From Bacteroidota bacterium (GTDB lineage Bacteria > Bacteroidota > Bacteroidia > Chitinophagales > Saprospiraceae), in the NCBI GenBank assembly GCA_029567325.1, contig JAKQLF010000115.1, positions 1 to 64,000 of the forward strand: 64,000 nucleotides of DNA, given 5' to 3'. Shown here piece after piece: positions 40,473-49,707 of the stretch. Both the position numbers and the translations under genes were made by a program. The notes below the pieces were generated by a model that had not been told where the DNA came from, made no database searches, and saw only the letters and a list, made by a program, of their open reading frames with translations. Each line of letters starts with the position of its first letter. Position 1 is the first letter of the stretch.

Positions 40473-41486
40473 CTATTGCTTTTTTGCTTGATTGAATACT
40501 TCCTCAAAACTCACCCTATAAATATCTCCATTTCCATTCTGTGGTCCGTTGTAATCATTTAGCAATTCCTCCAAGGTAATATCTTTCTCTGAGTAAGTTG
40601 ATTTTAGGGTGTTTCTTTCACTCGTAAAATATAATGTCTTCTTATCAAAACTGACAAAAGGGCAATAATCCAATTTATCTGAATTGAAGATTTGAAGATT
40701 TTTAGCCTGCTGCCAGTGACCAAACTCATCCTTCAAACTCATGTACAAATCACCCCTTCCCATGTCGTCTTTTCTACCATAAGATGTGAAAATGATGTAA
40801 TCTTCATCCGGCGAAACAAAGGCATTAAATTCATATAATTTTGAGTTAACTGCAGAATCCAAAGCCACAGGATTATTGTATTTTCCATAGGCAAATGTGG
40901 ATACAAATATGTCTTCTTTACTAATCGCGTTATTGTAAGCCGCCGTAAAATAAATGTTTCCAGAGTTCGTAATGGAAGGGTAAAATTCATCTGCTGCCGT
41001 ATTGATTGGAGCACCCAAATTGATAGGGTTTTTCCAAATTCCGTCCACTTTCTCGATGTACCAAATATCAAAATCCTTGATCTCTTTACCAGAAGTTGGT
41101 CGATTGGAAACAAAATACAATCGCTTTCCGTCTGGAGCAAAGGTGGGTTCTAAATCACTGAAATGACCAGCAAATGAAGCAATTTGTGGTTCAGACCATA
41201 TGCCATTTGTTCCCTTTTTTCTATGAATGATGGTTTGGAATTTCCCTCCAGGTGATTGCAAAGTATAAAACAATTCATCACCAGTCGGAGACATTGCAAA
41301 ATCCCTTTCATATTGACCAGAATTTATTTCTCTTACCAATTCAAGTTTATTAGCTACTGAATCTGTTTCAAATAAATTTTGAGAGAAACTAATATTTGCT
41401 ACAAATAAAAATAAATAAACATTTGCATATTTCAGGGTATTGAAAAACTTCACACTCACCTTTCTAAAAGTCAAATTATCGATCAT
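40473..41486 (-). CDS. exported PD40 (WD40-like) beta-propeller protein
   Basis: A 337-residue protein with an N-terminal hydrophobic segment (YANVYLFLFVANISFSQ) and WD40-like PD40 repeats: SPTGDELFYTL, APDGKRLYFVSNRP, FDIWYIEKVDGIWKNP, SPDEDYIIFTSYG, DLYMSLKD and SFDKKTLYFTSER. Such TolB-type propellers bind proteins or peptidoglycan at the envelope; no enzyme motif is present. Its ATG overlaps the stop of the upstream lipoprotein gene by four bases, and its stop abuts the SGNH gene, so the three form one operon. Confidence 0.88.
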   Translation of the reverse strand: MIDNLTFRKVSVKFFNTLKYANVYLFLFVANISFSQNLFETDSVANKLELVREINSGQYERDFAMSPTGDELFYTLQSPGGKFQTIIHRKKGTNGIWSEPQIASFAGHFSDLEPTFAPDGKRLYFVSNRPTSGKEIKDFDIWYIEKVDGIWKNPINLGAPINTAADEFYPSITNSGNIYFTAAYNNAISKEDIFVSTFAYGKYNNPVALDSAVNSKLYEFNAFVSPDEDYIIFTSYGRKDDMGRGDLYMSLKDEFGHWQQAKNLQIFNSDKLDYCPFVSFDKKTLYFTSERNTLKSTYSEKDITLEELLNDYNGPQNGNGDIYRVSFEEVFNQAKKQ

Positions 41487-42190
41487 TGGTTATTATCTAT
41501 TTTTATGAAATTAGTACTGTTGATTAAAATTTCTTTGAATTCAAAATGATAATAATTATCACCTTGTTTAATTGAAACTTTATAGGGTAAAGATATTTGA
41601 TTGATTAGTTTCCAGTTTGTAAATTGGGTTATAATAAATTCATTTGCATTGTCGGGATTAACCAATACTATTTTGTCCAAATATTGATGTCTTTTATTGA
41701 AAAATAAACTACATGATTTACCCAAAGCTGTTTTCGCATGAATTATATGATCATCTTTTGATACGGTATCTTTTGATATTTCAAAATCATTATATCGTTT
41801 ATTGATTGAAAGTAACATCTGGTGAAATTCATGACTTCTGATGACAAAAATATTTTCTTCGTTCAATTCTTGTAAAGTGTCACCAAAAACAACTCCTGTT
41901 GTATCATTATAAATTACAGCTTCGTAATTTTGCTTTGAATCATAATCTTTTATTTGCTTGAAGTAAGTATATCCTAAATCATCACTATGGACAATCGTCC
42001 GATACTTGCCATTTGGACCAATGCATTCTGCTACGGTCACAATATTTTTGATGTTTTCTCGAATTTCCTTAGGCCCAATCTTATATAGAGAAGCATTGAC
42101 AATTTCCAATGCACTCACAGGTTTGGTACCGCAGCAACTGAATAAAACACTGTAGAAGCCTAAAACAAAAATGGTTCTTCCGAAAACCAT
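41483..42190 (-). CDS. hypothetical lipoprotein
   Basis: A 235-residue protein with a short signal ending in a lipobox (VLFSCCG), so it is probably an outer-membrane lipoprotein. The rest is beta-rich (repeated hydrophobic/polar strands, e.g. EAVIYNDTTGVVFG and NYYHFEFKEILIN). The fold resembles LolA/outer-membrane-lipoprotein sorting carriers in general character, but I cannot name a family. It is the first gene of a three-gene operon with the PD40 protein and the broken SGNH hydrolase. Confidence 0.8.
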   Translation of the reverse strand: MVFGRTIFVLGFYSVLFSCCGTKPVSALEIVNASLYKIGPKEIRENIKNIVTVAECIGPNGKYRTIVHSDDLGYTYFKQIKDYDSKQNYEAVIYNDTTGVVFGDTLQELNEENIFVIRSHEFHQMLLSINKRYNDFEISKDTVSKDDHIIHAKTALGKSCSLFFNKRHQYLDKIVLVNPDNANEFIITQFTNWKLINQISLPYKVSIKQGDNYYHFEFKEILINSTNFIKIDNNQ

Positions 42191-42427
42191 TGATAGATAA
42201 AATTTGATTCATAAATATATTTGTTATTTGCTTTCCAAAATGTTCACAACGTCTATACGGCAAGAATCTACCTACTAATACCATCAATCATAAGATCTTA
42301 TATGAATACCGTTGGAAACGATTATTCATATGGAATTCATTGCATTCTATGGATTAAAACCACAAAGCAATACTTTTGTCCAGTATATTACTAGCCAAAA
42401 ACTGAATTGAGGGAACTTAACTTCAAT

Positions 42428-43483
42428 ATGAAACAAAAAAGACTTTTATTACACATTGCATTTTGGGTTTCTTACATCCTATTTAAGACATCTCAAAACG
42501 TTGGATCTGAGCTGGCTCCTTTGTCCAATAATTTAACCATACAAGACATCCTCCCACTATTCTATGCCCAATTGACCCTTCTGCTCATAAAAATTCCCAT
42601 GGTTTATGCATTCTTTTTCATTATTGACAAATATTTGGAAAAGACTTGGAGCTTATTGTTGCCCATTTTTTGTGGAATAAGTGTTTTAATTTTGTGTCTT
42701 ATAGCTTACTTCCCGCTGCGCAATTTTATCATTTTAAACATTTACCATCTTGAATATTCGCCTTCAAAAAGTTACAGCTTTGTAAGCATCATCTCTGCAC
42801 TTTTCATTCTGCTTTTTATTGCAAGTTTGGCCATTTCCATAAAGGTAGTAAGAATAAATATCAAACAAAGAGCGCATGAGCAAGCATTGGTAAAAAACAA
42901 ATTAGAAAGTGAATTACAATTTCTCAAAGCTCAAACCAATCCACATTTTCTATTCAACACCCTGAATAACATCTATGCGCTGGCCAGAAAAAAATCTGAT
43001 GATACTGCTGATGTGGTTATGAAACTTTCTAAACTATTGCGGTTTATGCTCTATGAATCTCAGCATAAATTCATTACCATCAGTCAGGAAGTTCAAGTTC
43101 TGCAAGATTATATTGAATTGGAAAAAATTCGTCTTTATAAAAAATTGGATCTAAATTTTACTCGCGAAATTGACAATTTGGATCAGGCAATTGCTCCTTT
43201 AATACTACTGCCTTTTGTAGAAAATGCATTCAAACACGGTGCTTCAGAAAGTTTGGAAGAATCCTTTATTCACATTACCTTAAATTTAAAATCAGGTATT
43301 CTCCATTTCAGTGCGATCAATTCAAAAAATGAAATTCCGGAGGAAATAAATGGTGATCATTTGGGTTTGAAAAACATCAAAAGACAATTGGAATTACAAT
43401 ATAAAATTCACGAATTATGGATAGAAAATAATTCCAATGATTTTAAAGTTTCATTAATGATTAATTTAAATAGCCATGCATAA
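42428..43483 (+). CDS. LytS/YehU-type sensor histidine kinase
   Basis: A 351-residue membrane kinase; the ATG at 42428 is chosen over the TTG at 42407. Four hydrophobic helices (about 5-140) are followed by a His_kinase domain with the phospho-acceptor motif QTNPHFLFNTLNNI (His173) and a HATPase_c domain containing ILLPFVENAFKHG and GLKNIKRQL. There is no recognisable periplasmic sensor, so the signal is probably sensed in the membrane. Its end overlaps the response-regulator start by eight bases, so they are translationally coupled. Confidence 0.95.
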   Translation: MKQKRLLLHIAFWVSYILFKTSQNVGSELAPLSNNLTIQDILPLFYAQLTLLLIKIPMVYAFFFIIDKYLEKTWSLLLPIFCGISVLILCLIAYFPLRNFIILNIYHLEYSPSKSYSFVSIISALFILLFIASLAISIKVVRINIKQRAHEQALVKNKLESELQFLKAQTNPHFLFNTLNNIYALARKKSDDTADVVMKLSKLLRFMLYESQHKFITISQEVQVLQDYIELEKIRLYKKLDLNFTREIDNLDQAIAPLILLPFVENAFKHGASESLEESFIHITLNLKSGILHFSAINSKNEIPEEINGDHLGLKNIKRQLELQYKIHELWIENNSNDFKVSLMINLNSHA

Positions 43484-44180
43484 AATCAATTGCATCATCG
43501 TAGAAGACGAACCATTGGCAATGGAAATTTTGGAAGATTATATTCAACAAGTTCCGTTTTTGAATTTAGTTGCAAAATGCAACGACGCCATCAAAGCCCT
43601 GGAGGTTTTGAAAACCAATGTCATTGATTTGATATTTTTGGATATCCATTTACCAAAATTAAAAGGATTTGAATTCATCACGACATTGGCAAGTCCTCCG
43701 GCCATCATTATTACCAGTGCCTATCATGAATACGCACTTAAAGGCTACGAACACAACGTAATTGATTATCTTCTAAAGCCAATCGAATTTTCCCGTTTTA
43801 TCACAGCGGTTAATAAACTGGAAAAGAAGATACCTCAACCAAAAATTACGACTACAAAAAAAGAAAGACCAAGTATCTTCTTTAATGTCAACAAAAAAAA
43901 TGTCCGCATTTACCTTGATGAAATTTTATTTGTGGAGAGCTTGAAAGAATACGTCAAAGCAGTCACAACGACAAAGAACATTGTGACAAAATTTCAATTA
44001 GGTCAAATCGAAGAAATCCTCCCAACCGACAATTTCCTGCGTGTGCACCGATCTTTCATTGTCGCTCTCGATAAAATTTCATCCTATTCTGCCACAGAAA
44101 TTGAAATTGACAAATGGACCATTCCCATTGGCCGTGCCTATAAGGAAAATGTAGAGGCAAGTATTGTCAATCGGAATTGA
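43476..44180 (+). CDS. LytTR-family response regulator
   Basis: A 234-residue response regulator. The receiver domain (1-120) has acidic residues DEP near 11, phospho-acceptor Asp56 in LIFLDIHLP, Thr80 and Lys101 (LLKPIEF). The LytTR DNA-binding domain (about 135-232) has the family sequence VESLKEYVKA and LRVHRSFIVAL. It is the cognate partner of the overlapping LytS-type kinase. Target genes cannot be read from the neighbourhood: the next gene is 137 bases away behind two hairpins. Confidence 0.95.
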   Translation: MHKINCIIVEDEPLAMEILEDYIQQVPFLNLVAKCNDAIKALEVLKTNVIDLIFLDIHLPKLKGFEFITTLASPPAIIITSAYHEYALKGYEHNVIDYLLKPIEFSRFITAVNKLEKKIPQPKITTTKKERPSIFFNVNKKNVRIYLDEILFVESLKEYVKAVTTTKNIVTKFQLGQIEEILPTDNFLRVHRSFIVALDKISSYSATEIEIDKWTIPIGRAYKENVEASIVNRN

Positions 44181-44242
44181 AAAATGAAATAAAATTTAAA
44201 ACCATTGCGACGGTGCGGATGGTTTCAAAAATTATAATGAGT

Positions 44243-44286
44243 GTAGGCGCGTAAAATTTTACGCCCCTACATGCCCCAACGGGCAT
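44243..44286. terminator. two consecutive hairpins between LytTR and radical SAM genes
   Basis: The first is a perfect palindrome, gcgtaaaattttacgc (44249-44264), flanked by gtagg/cctac. The second is atgccc-caac-gggcat (44271-44286). They resemble the GC-rich hairpins in the dispersed repeats, and may terminate the two-component operon. Confidence 0.5.
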
Positions 44287-44317
44287 TATCTATTACATTT
44301 GCAAAAAGGATTAAAAC

Positions 44318-46522
44318 TTGCAAGACCTCTTACTCATCACCCCCCCGTTTACCCAACTCAACACACCATACCCCGCTACTGCTTATTTAAAAGGTTTTTT
44401 GAATACCAAAGGTATCTCGAGCTTTCAAATGGATTTGGGCATCGAGGTAATATTAGAGCTTTTCACACCCGTGGTTTTGCGCTCAGTGTTTGACACAGCA
44501 AAGGCTCGTCAAAGTGTAACTTCAGATAATGCGCGTAGAATATATTCCATCAAAGAAGATTATATCCAAACCATCGAAGAGGTTATTGGCTTTCTACAAG
44601 GCAAAAACCAAACGCTGGCGAGGCAAATAGCCAGTGAAAATTTCTTACCGCAGGCATCGCGGTTTGCGCAGCTTGAAGACATGGAATGGGCTTTTGGGGC
44701 CATGGGTATTCAGGACAAGGCCAAACATTTGGCCACACTTTATCTGGAAGATTTATCTGATTTTATCGTTGAATGCGTCGATGAAAATTTTGGCTTTTCC
44801 CGATATGCTGAGCGTTTGGGGAGGAGTGCGAATTCCTTTGACGAATTACATGCATTATTAGGCCAGGATGCCACTTTTATTGATCGAATTACCCTCCAGA
44901 TTTTGGAAGAAAAATTGGTCGCGATAAATCCAAAATTGGTTTGTTTTTCTGTGCCCTTTCCGGGCAATCTTTACAGCGCTTTTAGATGTGCCCAATACAT
45001 CAAAAAACACCATCCTTTGATGAAAATTGCGATGGGTGGTGGCTTTCCAAATACCGAATTGCGCACCATCAAAGACAAACGGGTTTTTGAATTTTTTGAT
45101 TACATCACTTTGGATGATGGCGAATTACCCATTGAATTGTTGGTTTCAAATGTCCTGCATCCCGACGAAAAAAACCCCAATTTCAATTTTTATAAAAGGA
45201 CTTTTTTACTTCAAAATGGTGAAGTCATTTACAACAATTTTTCGCTCAGAAAAGACTATAAACAAAGCGAAGTTGGCACCCCAGATTATAGCGATTTATT
45301 GCTCGATTTATACATTTCTGTCATTGAAATTGCCAATCCGATGCACAGTTTGTGGAGCGATGGCCGGTGGAATAAATTGACCATGGCCCATGGTTGTTAC
45401 TGGGGTAAATGCACCTTTTGTGACGTTTCTCTGGATTACATTAAATTATACGAACCCATTGCCGCGAAATTGCTCGTTGACCGAATGGAAACCATCATCG
45501 CTCAAACGGGAGAAAAAGGTTTCCACTTCGTAGATGAAGCTGCTCCTCCGGCTTTGATGCGGGAATTGGCTATTGAGATTTTGCGGAGAAAACTCAATGT
45601 CACGTGGTGGACCAATATCCGTTTTGAAAAGCGTTTTACCAGAGACCTTTGCCGTTTGTTGCAAGCCTCGGGATGCATTGCTGTTTCCGGAGGTCTGGAA
45701 GTTGCCTCAGACAGATTGCTGGAACTGATCAAAAAAGGAGTTACCGTAGAACAAGTTGCCCAAGTCACCCGCAATTTCACCGAGTCGGGCATCATGGTTC
45801 ACGCTTATCTCATGTATGGTTATCCCACTCAGACGGTTCAAGAAACGGTAGATAGTTTGGAAATGGTCAGACAAATGTTTGAATTGGGCATTTTACACTC
45901 CGGATTCTGGCACCAGTTTGCACTCACCGCTCACAGTCCGGTAGGCCTTGATCCAGATGCTTATGGCATCATTCCTGAATACAAATCGATTTCATTTGCC
46001 AACAATGACATCCAGTTTGTGGACAGTACAGGCATAAACCACGATCAATTTAGCTTTGGCCTCAAGAAATCTTTATTCAATTACATGCACGGCATGTGTT
46101 TTGATTTTCCCCTACAGGAATGGTTTGATTTCAAAATTCCAAAGACAAAAATCCCAGGTAATTACATCCAAAATTGTCTGGAATTGGTAGAAGAAATTGA
46201 CCTCAAACCCAGCACAAAAGTCATTTATTTGGGCAAAGATCCTGAGATAAATCCCTTCACCAAAGTAAAAAGAGGCCATATTTACGAATGGCTCAATCTC
46301 ATGTTTCACGATAAAAGAGACACCATAGAAATAGCCGTTGAAAAACCACTTGCTCAATTATTTCTGGAATTAATTCCCCAGCTCAAAATAACTGAAGATG
46401 AAGTTTTGACCGTTGAAAACATTCGAGTTTTTGCAGTGCAAAATGGTATTGATTTTGAGGAATTTTGGCAGAGTGAATTGGTGGTGAGATTGAGGGAGGA
46501 TGGGGCTTTGTTGATGTTTTAA
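44318..46522 (+). CDS. B12-binding-domain radical SAM protein
   Basis: A 734-residue iron-sulfur enzyme. The N-terminal half carries a cobalamin-binding-type Rossmann region (MGGGFPNTEL near 239). The radical SAM domain has the cluster motif C360-YWGK-C365-TF-C368 and continues with FVDEAAPP and GLEVASDRLLELIKKG. The spacing is C-x4-C-x2-C, seen in part of the B12-radical SAM family. Start: TTG at 44318, with AAAAGGA about eight bases upstream and an in-frame stop six bases before, so no ATG start is possible. Such enzymes often methylate or rearrange inert carbons; this one is uncharacterised and stands alone, with no biosynthetic neighbours. Confidence 0.87.
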   Translation: MQDLLLITPPFTQLNTPYPATAYLKGFLNTKGISSFQMDLGIEVILELFTPVVLRSVFDTAKARQSVTSDNARRIYSIKEDYIQTIEEVIGFLQGKNQTLARQIASENFLPQASRFAQLEDMEWAFGAMGIQDKAKHLATLYLEDLSDFIVECVDENFGFSRYAERLGRSANSFDELHALLGQDATFIDRITLQILEEKLVAINPKLVCFSVPFPGNLYSAFRCAQYIKKHHPLMKIAMGGGFPNTELRTIKDKRVFEFFDYITLDDGELPIELLVSNVLHPDEKNPNFNFYKRTFLLQNGEVIYNNFSLRKDYKQSEVGTPDYSDLLLDLYISVIEIANPMHSLWSDGRWNKLTMAHGCYWGKCTFCDVSLDYIKLYEPIAAKLLVDRMETIIAQTGEKGFHFVDEAAPPALMRELAIEILRRKLNVTWWTNIRFEKRFTRDLCRLLQASGCIAVSGGLEVASDRLLELIKKGVTVEQVAQVTRNFTESGIMVHAYLMYGYPTQTVQETVDSLEMVRQMFELGILHSGFWHQFALTAHSPVGLDPDAYGIIPEYKSISFANNDIQFVDSTGINHDQFSFGLKKSLFNYMHGMCFDFPLQEWFDFKIPKTKIPGNYIQNCLELVEEIDLKPSTKVIYLGKDPEINPFTKVKRGHIYEWLNLMFHDKRDTIEIAVEKPLAQLFLELIPQLKITEDEVLTVENIRVFAVQNGIDFEEFWQSELVVRLREDGALLMF

Positions 46523-46731
46523 TAAGCCGCGAGCATCGAGCCACGAGCTTCGAGACTATTTTAAAATTGCAACTCTCGGTGGACTGCGAAATTTATTTCG
46601 CAGGAATTTATTAACTTCTGTCTATCTATCATTTACTTTCATATTTAATATCCTTCTAAAATATAGATTACTCTCACGTTTAAGAAAAGAATTCGTTTGT
46701 AGCTAACTTCCTAAATAATAAAATATATCCT
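46523..46731. repeat. gag-array and truncated structured repeat
   Basis: After the radical SAM stop come gccgcgagcatcgagccacg (46526-46550) and ctgcgaaatttatttcgcag (46584-46603), a perfect stem-loop. These are the 5' part of the composite repeat whose fuller copies are at 48480-48650 and 49270-49410. Confidence 0.7.
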
Positions 46732-47253
46732 TTACTCTATAGAAATGAAAGTAGAATGAGGATAATTTTCCAATACTCTTTCTTTGTTCGTGTCGTATAT
46801 TATGCCTAAAACACCATCTTGGTCAATTGCAATAATTAACTCTTTTGCCTTTGCCTTTACAAGAATGTTTTCAAATCCTTCCTTTTTAAAATAAACCTCC
46901 TTAGCAAAAGGATACTTATCCATTATTTGAACAATATCTTCGATCGTTTTAGCTTTTTTGAATTCCTCTTGAGATTTATCAATTTCATCATTTTCATGCA
47001 AAATTTTTGAGTTGGTTTTTAAAAACAAGCTAAGTTCATTTGGGTGAATATTTAGAAGACCCTTTTGATTATTCTTAATTTCCCCATTATCCTGGAAAAT
47101 AAATTCATATAAAATTTTATCATCTCCAATAAATTTTTTTAAGTCATTTTCAGATGCTAGAATTGATGATGACTTAGTTTGTCCGTTTAATATTTCGGAT
47201 ATTCCAATCATAGAAGATATTAAGACTAAAAAAATAATTATTTTATTTTTCAA
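46732..47253 (-). CDS. hypothetical secreted protein
   Basis: A 173-residue protein starting with a signal peptide (KNKIIIFLVLISSMIGISEILNGQ). The start codon is TTG at 47253: the codons just upstream include an in-frame TAG and the next ATG would remove most of the signal peptide. The mature part is acidic and lysine-rich with no motif I recognise. It follows the short gene at 47257-47520 by three bases and is probably co-transcribed with it. Function unknown. Confidence 0.65.
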   Translation of the reverse strand: MKNKIIIFLVLISSMIGISEILNGQTKSSSILASENDLKKFIGDDKILYEFIFQDNGEIKNNQKGLLNIHPNELSLFLKTNSKILHENDEIDKSQEEFKKAKTIEDIVQIMDKYPFAKEVYFKKEGFENILVKAKAKELIIAIDQDGVLGIIYDTNKERVLENYPHSTFISIE

Positions 47254-47256
47254 ATT

Positions 47257-47520
47257 CTATTTTTTAAAAATTAGTGCAAAGTATTTATTAAAACTTTCAT
47301 AATGGTCACTAGACCTTGCATGGGTATTTAGATCTCCTAACAAAGGCACCGAAGTTGTCACATTTCCCCTTACAGTCCATTGAGTAAAAGTTATGTTTGT
47401 AAATATGTCATCTTTTGATATTCTATGAAATTCAATATTCTCTTTTAGTAGATAAAAAATGATTTTATCAGTTGTCTTATCAAATGGCGAACTAAAAATA
47501 ATAAGTTTATTATTCTGCAT
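47257..47520 (-). CDS. short protein resembling the N-terminus of a grasp-with-spasm ATP-grasp maturase
   Basis: An 87-residue protein (ATG at 47520). Its start, KLIIFSSPFDKTTDKIIFYLLKENIEFHRI, has the look of the N-terminal domain of GwsG-type ATP-grasp peptide maturases (I-L-I-F-S-x-x-x-D-x-S/T-T-x-x-V-I-x-W-L), but no ATP-grasp body follows; a typical maturase is over 300 residues. The C-terminal half has no known motif. It may be a truncated remnant. It is flanked by a lipoprotein gene overlapping by a few bases and the small secreted gene. The resemblance is by eye only. Confidence 0.45.
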   Translation of the reverse strand: MQNNKLIIFSSPFDKTTDKIIFYLLKENIEFHRISKDDIFTNITFTQWTVRGNVTTSVPLLGDLNTHARSSDHYESFNKYFALIFKK

Positions 47521-47522
47521 AC

Positions 47523-48014
47523 TCAATGAAAGGTAGTTCTATTAAAGATTGTAGTATCTAATTTCCAACTTTTTAGAGCAAGCAGAAATAAAGGTTTGAA
47601 ATCTTTTTTATATTCCCCAAAGGAAGTGACTTTACATGCTGTGTAGAATAAGTTCTTATCAATTACTCTTTCATTTATTTTTTGCTCAATAAGTTTAATT
47701 CTTTGCAAAGTATAAAGTTCTTCAGGCCAGCTTTGCGAAATGTGAGTAAGTGTGGCCAGATAAGCATAATATTTGCACGAATCTGGTCCTGTTTTTGAAA
47801 TTCCAACTTTTAGATTTGGAGAGCTTTGTAATTCATGTAGCAATAATTTCCAATTGGAGAAAATTATTTTACTTCTTTTCTCATTTGCAATCAAGGTTGG
47901 CTCTAGATTAGATTGATCATTTTTAAAGATCAAACAATAGTCTAAATGAGGTGTATCTGCTGAACCACAACCTATTAGTAAAAATAAATTCAACACAAAA
48001 AACATTGATTTCAT
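47523..48014 (-). CDS. hypothetical small lipoprotein
   Basis: A 163-residue protein with a lipobox (LFLLIGCGSAD, Cys16). It contains seven or so further Cys/aromatic residues (for example DSCKYYAYLATL and YTACKVTSFG) and no recognised domain. It is the first of three short minus-strand genes, with ends that overlap or abut, so an operon is likely. The set resembles the small accessory genes near grasp-with-spasm peptide loci, but no precursor peptide or SPASM protein was seen. Confidence 0.65.
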   Translation of the reverse strand: MKSMFFVLNLFLLIGCGSADTPHLDYCLIFKNDQSNLEPTLIANEKRSKIIFSNWKLLLHELQSSPNLKVGISKTGPDSCKYYAYLATLTHISQSWPEELYTLQRIKLIEQKINERVIDKNLFYTACKVTSFGEYKKDFKPLFLLALKSWKLDTTIFNRTTFH

Positions 48015-48810
48015 AAAAAGTTGAGTTAATACTAACTAAATAAACAAAAAATATAACATTTTTCTCTCAGAAAGGAAATACTAAAATCCTTTCCATAGTA
48101 TCCTGCCACCATTTTCAAACAAGTGGGTCCGCATTCCATCGAGTTTACCTGTCTATATGTAATAAAATTTTTCAAAAGCTGTTTTCAATATTTATTTTAA
48201 TTAACCAAATACATTACCAATACTCCCGCAGCATGAACATACATTCATGAGCATAAAATCTTCAGCCACATTAGCGTAAGCTTATGCAGCGTTTATTCAA
48301 AAAATACTACTTGGATAATAGTTGAAACACTCCAGACAAATCAATCATAGTATAATATAGATTTTGGGGTCTGTATTTATGTTTCTTATACAAATATATA
48401 CGATGGGCATAAATATTTGTTGTTTAGAACCTATTTTTTTTATTAGATGTCAGCGGTCAGTTTTCAGTGATCAGATTTGATAAGGTGGTGTTGGCCGCGA
48501 GCCACGAGCCACGAGCTTCGAGCTTTCAAATTAAAGTTTAATTGCCAAAGAGCTGTTTGCCATCAAATCTCATTGGAATGCGAAATTTATTTCGCAGAAA
48601 ATAACTTTTAATTCTTTCTGCCAAATAAATTTGGCTTTCCACTGGGCTTGGTAGATTATTTTATACTGTGCAAAGCTCTGAGTTTAAGAGCCTGATTTCT
48701 TTATTGCAGGATGATTGATCAATTAAACCTGATATCAAAAGAAAATGCTTCAACTTATAATCAAATTGTCAAGGAAAAGGAGCATTTTTGGTGAATTAAA
48801 TTTGAAATCT
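48015..48810. repeat. intergenic, AT-rich then repeat-filled
   Basis: From 48015 to about 48440 I see no gene or structure. From 48450 come a CAGYTNT heptamer array (48450-48475), a gccgcgagccacgagcc array (48494-48525), and the structured repeat with two hairpins, tgcgaaat/atttcgca (48579-48596) and gccaaat/atttggc (48620-48635). A very similar arrangement follows the ACT gene. Confidence 0.75.
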
Positions 48811-49209
48811 ATGGCAGGACAAACAGACCTCAAATTACTCATTTCACAAATGGAACCCACTCTCAATGAAGGTGAGTATGTTTTTGTCAACATCAATGAT
48901 CTGGAAAAAATAAGTAGGTCAGATACCTTATTTGAATTTAAGGAAGTAGAAGGAGCAACAATTGTTTTAGAAAGACAAAAAGCTGATTTATACAATTTAT
49001 CATACGACTTTGTTGCAAGTTGGATTACATTAAAAGTGCATTCCGCTTTGGAAGCAGTCGGATTTACAGCAGCCTTTAGTTCTGAGTTGACTAAACATAA
49101 AATCAGCTGCAATGTCGTTGCTGCCTATTTCCACGATCATATTTTTGTTGATGTTAAAGATGCGGAGAGGGCTATGAAAGTTTTAAAAGAAATGAAGACC
49201 GAAGTCTGA
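48811..49209 (+). CDS. ACT-domain protein
   Basis: A 132-residue cytoplasmic protein; ATG at 48811 (MAGQTDLKLLISQMEP) is preferred because upstream residues are read from repeat-adjacent DNA. Two ACT-type halves can be seen: the N-terminal MEPTLNEGEYVFVNINDL region and the C-terminal WITLKVHSALEAVGFTAAFSSELTKHKISCNVVAAYFHDHIFVDVKDAERAMKVLK core split over residues 72-128. This is the small stand-alone ACT type often annotated as amino-acid-binding regulators. The effector is unknown. It is enclosed by two copies of the structured composite repeat. Confidence 0.85.
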   Translation: MAGQTDLKLLISQMEPTLNEGEYVFVNINDLEKISRSDTLFEFKEVEGATIVLERQKADLYNLSYDFVASWITLKVHSALEAVGFTAAFSSELTKHKISCNVVAAYFHDHIFVDVKDAERAMKVLKEMKTEV

Positions 49210-49707
49210 AATCAATTCAATGAATTCTTACGACCGGCTGTCAGCGATCAGTTTTCATCGATCAGTTTTAATGAAGTGGGCGTTGGCCGCGAGCATCGAG
49301 CCACGAGCTTCGAGCCTTTTTAACTGTAATTTTCAGTGGAATGCGAAATTTATTTCGCAGAAAATATCTTTTAATGCTTTCAGCCAAATAAATTTGGCTA
49401 TCCACTGGGTATGGCAAAATCTTTTTGGAATATTGGTCAGCCTAATTAAGGTATTGAATATTGCTGTTTGGCAATGATAATCTGATTTCAATTCGTGAAT
49501 TTGTGTCATTCAGCTGTCACCGATCAGTTGTCAGTGGTCAGTTTTGAATGCTGAATTCAACTCACTTGCTCAAAGATTGTATTTAGTCTGGGAAAACCAT
49601 AAGCCATACTTAAACGTATATTTTGAAAATAATTATTACGTAGAAAATATTCCAGTATCATCATTTAACAAAGAAAAGAAATTTGATCAGTTTGACAATC
49701 ACAGCAA
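49210..49707. repeat. repeat-filled intergenic region
   Basis: Heptamers (49240-49267), gag array (49284-49317), full structured repeat (49334-49407), more heptamers (49506-49542), then about 150 AT-rich bases with no feature up to the DoxX gene. Confidence 0.8.
49334..49407. repeat. structured repeat with three-way-junction shape
   Basis: An outer 7-bp stem (cagtgga at 49334-49340 with tccactg at 49401-49407) encloses two hairpins: tgcgaaat/atttcgca (49342-49359) and agccaaat/atttggct (49382-49399). The copy at 48573-48641 has the same two hairpins and a weaker outer stem; the one at 46584-46603 has only the first hairpin. Confidence 0.75.
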
